From NCBI GenBank assembly GCA_015501595.1, contig JADNRX010000154.1, positions 1-64,000 on the forward strand: DNA of 64,000 nt, written 5' to 3'. Of the stretch, positions 58,398 through 64,000 are shown piece by piece. The position numbers and the translations under genes were made by a program. Source of the stretch: Hymenopellis radicata (lineage: Eukaryota; Basidiomycota; Agaricomycetes; Agaricales; Physalacriaceae). The notes under the pieces were generated by a model. The model was not told the DNA's origin. It saw only the letters and a program-made list of their open reading frames with translations, and did not search any database. Position 1 is the first letter of the stretch. Each line of letters begins with the position of its first letter.

Positions 58398-60336
58398 ATG
58401 TCTCCTACATCTACGGCTAATGCTGGAGCAGTTATTGGGCGATTCGTGCATCAAAGTCTAATGCAACGACAGACGAGGTGCTTAGATCCCTTTGTCTTTT
58501 TACGGGCGATGAGAAGCGCGCCTCGATGGACCCTTGCATTGCTCACAATGAGATGCGGAATATGCTGGCCATGTACTCGTCAAAGCCGCGTTATGGAATA
58601 TCGGTATTCTATTGGTGTTCAAACATGCGCCTTTATTCCTCTGCTTTCGCGCGCGTCAGAAATACCTCATATTACCCTCAAGGATCCCACCACAGATTTC
58701 TGGGCTGACTTACGCAAGGACAGCAGTCTATTGTACATCTCCCATGTCCCTCGAACACCCCACAGTCGCGCTCTGCATATACAGTCTGGCTACTACGACA
58801 GTATAAGCGTCTCTATGAACTATACTCCATACATGATGGCGAGTTGCCTATGGTAGGTTCGTTGAGTTTCATCTGCTCTCAGTTCCAGGCGGGTACACCC
58901 TGTTGTTCGGAGGAGGATCTAGCTATCGCGGCGATACAAGGTGCGTGATTACTTTGAACAAGCAAGTCATATCTGAATGCGGTGTATTGGACTAGCTATA
59001 CGGGCTTGAGACTGGTATCAACATTTCTCGTAACCAGTACGTATCTCATCGTGTTGACGTTGTTCTTCTTTCCGAGGCAAAGCCTACTGAACTCGATCGC
59101 TTGTTAAGCAACATCCCGTGCCACGAGATGCAGGTTCTTCAACGTTGACCATCGACTGCCAGCACGCTCGCAACTGGAACAATGCTGTTCCAATTCTTAT
59201 ACTCCTTGCTCGAATACTTCACACCTCCAGCCAAATATTTTGCTTCCATGGCGGAAAATCCCTACCCTGCCATACGCGACATAATGACACCAAGGCGTGT
59301 CGGAAGGATGTCGACGGACCTCTGGGTGGGCGCTATCATTGAGGTCGGTATCACGGAAGTCAATCGCGCGCAAGATGTCCTCGCCATCCGCATTCGCAGT
59401 GTCGAGCAGATTCGCCTACTTGAACTGCACGAACTGAACATCGTGTCGCTGGAATATGACGGCGAGGTGCGACATTACACGGCTGAGCGCATGGTCGAAT
59501 ACAACCCGAGCGCCCCTGCTCAAACGTTGAGTGCTCGTATGAGGTTCGTCCAAGTCCACCGTTCCCGGCTTACGCTGATGATCTGGTTATTGCAGTCACT
59601 TCAAAGGGAAGCAGGTCGGCACGCGCGGCGCGCTCGACGAGATCAATAGCTTCCAGTCAATCTACGAGGCTCGTGGCTACATGCACAAAGATACCGGAAT
59701 CATGGAATCCTTCAATGTTCCACCCACTGTCCATCTGAATATCCTCCACTTTGCTGTTCTCTGCCAACTGGTCTCAAAACATTGCTCGAAGTTGGACCGT
59801 CTTCTGGAAACTATGACCTGGCTTTGGGCGCGCAGCTTCTTTGTCTGTCTTCGCCGCCTCTGTGAGAGACAGCACGGAGAGCCAATTGCTACGGCACGCG
59901 GTCCTGCTATCAACAAGATGGGGCGTCTTACCCCTGCTATGCCTCGTCTCGTCACCGAGAACGCTGACGTTACCATGTCCCCTCCGGAAATAAAGAAACA
60001 ATTCCTCAAATTCTTCAAGGGATCAGATCCTAGGGAGGTAACGGTTGGGAGGAAGATGCAAGGATCCAATATTGCAATGGCTACCTCGTTGATGTGATCA
60101 TGGCCGAATTTGACGATGTGTACCAAACCGCACTTGATGAACTGAATGTGAGTAAACATTTTGTGGCAATTTCGGTGTGTACTCACGACTGGAAAGGAAA
60201 ATGCAGCAAAGATAACAAAGATTGTTAATGCCGACAAGCGTTTGGCTGATGCAGAGCAGCAAAAGGCTGAGTTGCTTGCAGAGTCGGCCAACCTCCGAGA
60301 GGAGATGGCACGGATGAAGGTCCAGCAGCCTTTGTA
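58398..60336 (+). CDS. Unrecognised multi-exon gene with C-terminal coiled coil
   Basis: Coding-like segments follow one another on the plus strand but in changing frames: GAVIGRFVHQSLMQRQT; LCLFTGDEKRASMDPCIAHN; IGVQTCAFIPLLSRASEIPH; DFWADLRKDSSLLYISHVPR; FVEFHLLSVPGGYTLLFGGG; GINISRNQYVSHRVDVVLLS; then, after 59180, YFASMAENPYPAIRDIMTPR; RARGYMHKDTGIMESFN-type sequence; ATARGPAINKMGRLTPAMPR; and a final coiled coil ITKIVNADKRLADAEQQKAE ending MKVQQPL-stop (60334-60336). An intron lies at about 60148-60201. Frame changes near 58560 and 60050 look like the single-base losses seen elsewhere. I recognise no domain. The exact start is uncertain. Confidence 0.4.
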
Positions 60337-60546
60337 GCAGGACGTGGTTCCCCTTGGTTGACTATGGTAGTCATCGGTGATATCTGGCATCTGCGTAAGT
60401 ATTGTGTCGACCGGGTTTTGATTTCTTTCTTGTATTGTAGTGAACGTGTATTAAAGCACGTAACATTAGGGCAGTATGATAAGGGAAATATGAGGTTGCA
60501 TCGAATTGTACAATACTGCCCTGTCCTAAGCGAGGCAGAACAGCAC

Positions 60547-60594
60547 GTATTGAACGCAGTAGCGTATGGTGGTAAGACCGAGAGTCGAGGCGGG
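60547..60594 (+). repeat. Dispersed 48-49-bp repeat, copy 2
   Basis: GTATTGAACGCAGTAGCGTA, TGGTGGTAAGACCGAGAGTC, GAGGCGGGC; partner of 43475-43523 in opposite orientation. AT-rich hairpin DNA follows immediately. Confidence 0.6.
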
Positions 60595-60619
60595 CTTACC
60601 GGATCCGACAAATCTGTAT

Positions 60620-60800
60620 CACTGAGAAAATCAGATTTTCTTACCAGCTGCACTGATTTTCTGAGACCGGAAAAATGCTGAGAAAATTATATTTTCTCAG
60701 AACTCAGAAAATTCGATTTTTAAAGATATTTTATAAGTTCATAAAGAGCAATTTTCTCAATAGAATAAATTCTCTTTGCTGAAAAATTTTCTGAGCTTAC
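60620..60800. repeat. AT-rich cluster of CTGAGAAAAT hairpins
   Basis: CTGAGAAAAT (60678-60687), loop TAT, ATTTTCTCAG (60691-60700) is a perfect inverted repeat. AGAAAAT-CAG-ATTTTCT at 60625-60641 is another. Further single copies of TTTTCTGAG, CTCAGAAAAT and TTTTCTCA occur to 60800. The block is far more AT-rich than its surroundings and follows the dispersed repeat. Confidence 0.75.
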
Positions 60801-60865
60801 AAAAACTGATTACCCCCCATATGCCAGGAAGACTACCATGGTGTCAGTATACTACATGGAATGAT

Positions 60866-60960
60866 ATGTATCATACATAGAAGAGGGGGGGGGGGGGTCT
60901 ACATATCCAACATAGCCTATGCCTGCACCTGTATCATCCATATAAGAGGGGGTGTACGAC
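60866..60960. repeat. Poly-G tract and imperfect direct repeat
   Basis: A run of 13 G at 60885-60897 follows TGTATCATACATAGAAGA. A related TGTATCATCCATATAAGAGG with a shorter G run occurs at about 60930, an imperfect duplication of about 25 bp. Such G runs are hard to sequence and can form quadruplexes. Confidence 0.7.
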
Positions 60961-60974
60961 TTCCTTTCGCCACC

Positions 60975-61622
60975 CTACCGTCCTCGCCTCAACTCATCAC
61001 CAGAACCCGACGGAGAGGCACCGCCCTGAAGGTCCTCGACCACCAAATCTTCACCAGCCATGGAGACATCGATGCCGACAAAGGAGTTGTGGTCCATCAA
61101 CAAGTACAGCTCCGCGAGTGTCGTCCCGACACCCGGACGCACATGATAATAATGGAATATATCGAAATGCGCGACGGTGTACGCCAGCTGGGTGTCGGGA
61201 CCCAGTTTATCGCGGAGAACACCGACAAGACGATGGTTTAGACATGGGGGGTAGCGTCTACGCGCAGCCCGGCGGAGTTCGTTGGGCAACAGTGAGAGCC
61301 AGCAATACCCACGCCTGTCGATTGCGCCAGCGGCCTTTGCCTCCTCTGCCTCAGAGCCTACTTCAGACGCATCATCGACATCGCCCAATTCATCGCGGGA
61401 ATTTTCCAGCACAGCAGGCTCGTCAGGGGGCGTGGGCGAGACATCATCGTCCTCGTCCTCGTCCGTTTGTGCGGTCGCTGGCGATTCCGATATTTCTTCA
61501 GAACCCGTAACATTTTGGGACTCTGATTGCTCGATGTGCGTCTCTTCGAGAGTCGAAACGCCATCAATCAGTTCGTCTGCGCCCGATTCATCCGTCGATG
61601 CCGCACGAGTCTTTTGTTCCAT
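60975..61622 (-). CDS. Hypothetical acidic protein
   Basis: Single frame of 215 residues beginning MEQKTRAASTDESGADELID. The first 100 residues are Glu/Asp/Ser-rich (TDEDEDDDVSPTPPDEP). The rest is more ordered (GYCWLSLLPNELRRAARRRY; LAYTVAHFDIFHYYHVRPGV; AELYLLMDHNSFVGIDVSMA). A further minus-strand frame upstream (to 61924) could supply an earlier exon but would overlap the tRNA gene on the other strand. No domain recognised; coding is plausible from length and composition only. Confidence 0.35.
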   Translation of the reverse strand: MEQKTRAASTDESGADELIDGVSTLEETHIEQSESQNVTGSEEISESPATAQTDEDEDDDVSPTPPDEPAVLENSRDELGDVDDASEVGSEAEEAKAAGAIDRRGYCWLSLLPNELRRAARRRYPPCLNHRLVGVLRDKLGPDTQLAYTVAHFDIFHYYHVRPGVGTTLAELYLLMDHNSFVGIDVSMAGEDLVVEDLQGGASPSGSGDELRRGR

Positions 61623-61886
61623 CGCTACATCGCACTCTGACTGTGGTATAGCTGGACCGTGGGCTGGCAGGAGTGGAATTGTCGACGTGGTGGGACGCAG
61701 GTAGGACCTAAGTCTAGTGCTGATGGGGGAGTAGGACTCGGAGCTGCCTTGCCGTTCGGCGGAGTCTGAAAATTGTAGCGGCCCGAGAGATGCCGCCGTA
61801 AGCGCGTCGAGTTCATATCCGGTTCATAAGGTGCTGTATCGATGACGAAAGAGGACGCCACAAATTCCACCTGAGCCCATGGTACT

Positions 61887-61983
61887 ACACCGATGGTGAA
61901 ACGGTTATCCTGCTTGCCTTCCATGTGAATTGGCGTACACGATGTGTAAGCAAGTGGCAGGGGTTCGACTCCCCTTCGGTGGA
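61887..61983 (+). tRNA. tRNA-Gly(UCC) with a 25-nt intron
   Basis: Cloverleaf: acceptor ACACCGA/TCGGTGG (six pairs; position 1 A against 72 G mispairs), D arm GTGAAACGGTTATC, anticodon stem CTTGC/GCAAG with loop CTTCCA-A, so the anticodon is TCC, variable TGGC, T arm AGGGG-TTCGACT-CCCCT, discriminator A. The intron 61924-61948 sits one base 3' of the anticodon, the canonical position. The B box GGTTCGACTCC is canonical. Mature length 72 nt without CCA. Confidence 0.85.
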
Positions 61984-61998
61984 TACATGGATGGGCCG

Positions 61999-62004
61999 TT
62001 TTTT
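61999..62004 (+). terminator. RNA polymerase III terminator of the tRNA-Gly gene
   Basis: A run of six T on the coding strand, 15 nt after the tRNA 3' end. Confidence 0.75.
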
Positions 62005-62418
62005 ACACCGATTCAAATTTGTGCTTGTGTGGCGCACGCCGCATGCTACAACTTTTATTTATGCATTGCGCGTGGTGCAGCAAGTAAACCTACGCCCTCG
62101 GTAAGTAACCTACCTGCCTCCCGATAACTTGTCGGATCTGCGAATGTCAGAAGAGATATGAGTACTAGTGTTACCGCGTTAACGATTTAACTGATTGAGA
62201 ACGCGCGCCGTGGCGTTGGCGGGGTGGAGATCGGACGGAGCTGCTTTTTATGGAAATCTGCCGAGCGTGCAACTAAAAGTTGCCGCAATTGGAAGAGGCA
62301 GTGAATTTTATTTAAACCTCCTACGTTGTGGCAACAGTTTTCAGATTCACCCTTCTCGTTCGTGATGGGACGGGACGGGCGCACTCATTTTGTTCTCCAA
62401 ATCTTTCACACCTAGAAG

Positions 62419-62996
62419 ACACGCCTGGCAGGATGCATTTCGGACACGCACAACACTCATGACTCTCTTCCTACCCTTCCTCCTCATTCACGCCGGAGAT
62501 CTCACCAATTCTGGTACAGAACACGAAGTCCGATCCGTTCTTGGCTCAGCCTCAGCATCCGCTAAAGGTCTTTATCGCAGGAAACCACGACGCCATCCGA
62601 TGCCATCCTCTCATGCTACGCGACTCTGATCTACTTGGAGAATTCTTCCGTCGTGCGCGAACACCAAATTGCTGTGTATGGGAGCCCGGCACGGCGCTGG
62701 CGTATTCCAGTACCAGCGCGAACTGGTCGCATATCCCGCCTCGCACGGGCATTCTCATCACCCATGGCCCGCCCGTCCACCGCCTTGATTCGGGGGGCGC
62801 TGGATGCCCGGCGCACTGGCCCCGTCTGCACGTTTTCGGCCATATCCATGTCGAGTGCGTGAGGTGGTCTGACGCACAGAGGTGGGGAGGGGGGGGGTGG
62901 ACGGACATACTCTGCGCCACATTCGCAGCGGTGCGAGCATTTTTCTGTGCAAGGCCCGAAAGCGAGGGCACCATTTTGGTCAATGCCGCAGGCTGA
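62419..62996 (+). pseudogene. Metallophosphoesterase (calcineurin-like), frame-broken
   Basis: All metal-binding motifs are present but in three frames: CISDTHNTHDSLPTLPP (about 62434-62484), LLIHAGDLTNSGTEHEV (about 62487-62535), then LAQPQHPLKVFIAGNHDAIR, TGILITHGPPVHRLDSGGAG, LHVFGHIHVECV and TILVNAAG-stop (62994-62996). These are the DxH, GD, GNHD, H and GHxH ligand sets of the UPF0046/MPPED-like class II phosphoesterases. The junction before LLIHAGD has lost the usual Gly-Asp, and the one before LAQPQ needs an indel. An acceptor-like CCTAG just before AAGACACG suggests an upstream exon that I could not define. Either decayed or affected by sequence errors; I lean to a broken copy because the first junction lost more than one base. 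Confidence 0.6.
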
Positions 62997-63534
62997 GGGA
63001 CGAGAAGCGTAGGGAGGCTGCAGTGATTGGTCTGATTCCCTAAGATCAAGCGGGACACAGGATGCGCCGCTGGAGGTTAAGTCAAAGGATAATGAACGCA
63101 GGGAGGCGCGAGGACGGCACAGAGACGGCGATCCTGGAGCTGCCAGCAAGTCAAAGACGAGGCCAATTGAGATTGCAGACACGATCCTCGCGACCACCTT
63201 AGACATATGTAGAAAAGACAGTGAGTAGTTAGTCGTGTAGGTAGAGAAATATGCAGCGCGTCGACTCGCGTTCAAACGACAGTATTACCATATGAGGCAG
63301 ATTGTGCGAACGCAGCGCCACTGTTGAACGAGTACATGCCGCTGTCGGAGAAATGCACTTTTCTCCGTATCAACGTCTACAAAGGGGACCGGTTCAGATT
63401 GCGGGTTTGAAGGAGTTTTTCAGTGATTCAATATGTCCCGTTTGATTTGAACGAAATTGAGGGCAAATCAACCTCAAAAGGGTTCATACAAACGAAATAA
63501 TTCACTGATCCTGACTCGGAAAGCAGCGGTGTAG
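62997..63534. other. Intergenic region, no convincing gene
   Basis: About 540 bp between the metallophosphoesterase and the partial endonuclease III. A minus-strand frame with a hydrophobic start (MSKVVARIVSAISIGLVFDL) overlaps the antisense of the phosphoesterase and has no other support. Confidence 0.4.
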
Positions 63535-64000
63535 TCACTCCTCGGATACCTCTAGAGACACTTGGATAGCTGGACCTGCTACGCGCTTCGATACGTTCTT
63601 ACTCTTCGGCTTCGGGAGCTGAGCGCTGGGACACAACCCTGCCGTGCTCAACGTGCATTCGTCGCATTTCGGTCGCACGGGAGACATATCATCTACGCCG
63701 TGGCGTCAAATAGGTTGTAAGGATAAAAAGGATGAACGCACCTGTCCAAATCCGACAAGCATATGGTTTATATCCGGATGGAGCTCAGTCGGGAGCCATG
63801 ACTGCAGATTTAGCCGTGTCTCTTCTGGTGTCTTTGTCGGAGGCCTGTGCCATCCCAGTCGGTTCGTTATGCGGTGGACGTGCACGTCTACGCCAATTCC
63901 GTGGTTTCTAATCGCGAAAAGGATGTAAACACGAGTTGAGAGTGAGTAAGGAACGTACAAATTCCACGCAATCTGGAGCGCCAGAAACGCCATCTTGGGT
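63535..64000 (-). CDS. Endonuclease III homolog, second copy, partial at window edge
   Basis: Minus-strand exons match the complete gene at 56453-57670: [10 protein letters not shown] at the edge, [57 protein letters not shown], then the Fe-S region and a tail ending [12 protein letters not shown] at 63535-63537. The catalytic Asp region is retained. In the Fe-S exon one C is missing relative to copy 1 (CCC for CCCC at about 63678), which shifts the frame after the first cluster Cys. The tail is shorter ([17 protein letters not shown]). Lysine and upstream exons lie beyond 64000. Divergence from copy 1 is roughly 10-15 percent, so the duplication is not very recent. Confidence 0.7.

Noticed and set aside
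62631..63275. Minus-strand frame with hydrophobic start, possible secreted protein
   Set aside because: Most of it is antisense to the metallophosphoesterase motifs; the hydrophobic segment alone is weak evidence.

Overview
The window is nuclear DNA of a filamentous basidiomycete, most likely an Agaricomycete. Genes are dense and split by many 45-65 nt GT-AG introns. The recognisable proteins (NIP7, NRDE2, CGR1, Sec39, TFIIIC, YEATS, endonuclease III) are eukaryotic, and several others (DUF6604, the large Fe2OG-related family) are typical of Agaricomycete genomes. There is no sign of bacterial, organellar or viral sequence.

Layout. 0-2.1 kb: a damaged isoprenylcysteine methyltransferase-like gene and an alpha/beta-hydrolase. 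2.8-5.6 kb: a gene-free block bounded by inverted repeats and holding 22- and 44-bp tandem arrays. 5.8-9.9 kb: copy A of a large paralogous family. 10.2-26.6 kb: a TFIIIC zinc-finger subunit, a disordered coiled-coil protein, a DUF6604 gene with a decayed 3' fragment nearby, a small unknown gene, Sec39, a cyanide-hydratase-type nitrilase and a small charged protein. 27.3-31.3 kb: two tandem zinc alcohol dehydrogenases. 31.8-36.3 kb: NIP7 and NRDE2, divergently arranged. 36.6-53.5 kb: copies B, C, D and E of the family in direct orientation, with a protein kinase on the opposite strand between B and C. 53.8-58.3 kb: a YEATS protein, endonuclease III and CGR1. 58.3-64 kb: an unrecognised gene, AT-rich hairpins, an intron-containing tRNA-Gly(UCC), a broken metallophosphoesterase and a second, partial endonuclease III.

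The most unusual content is the five-copy family A-E. All copies share an N-terminal E-D/A-W-D-T/N-Y motif and a C-terminal basic nuclear-localisation-like tail. A and B retain a 2-oxoglutarate/Fe(II) oxygenase-like fold, but the iron ligands (HxD...H) and the 2OG-binding Arg appear substituted (C/Y-x-E...Q...V). C, D and E have lost that fold through an in-frame junction at the same place, and D has lost a second, C-terminal block. This looks like an expanding family of non-catalytic nuclear proteins of unknown role.

A caution for every gene model: at least a dozen clear coding regions change frame by exactly one base, often at a short homopolymer (Sec39, NRDE2, CGR1, the kinase, YEATS, copies C and E, endonuclease III copy 2). 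Sequencing or assembly deletions are the simplest explanation, so a frame change alone should not be read as a pseudogene here. Housekeeping genes concerned with RNA and ribosomes (TFIIIC, NIP7/NRDE2, YEATS) sit behind copies of a telomere-like CCCTAACC box.
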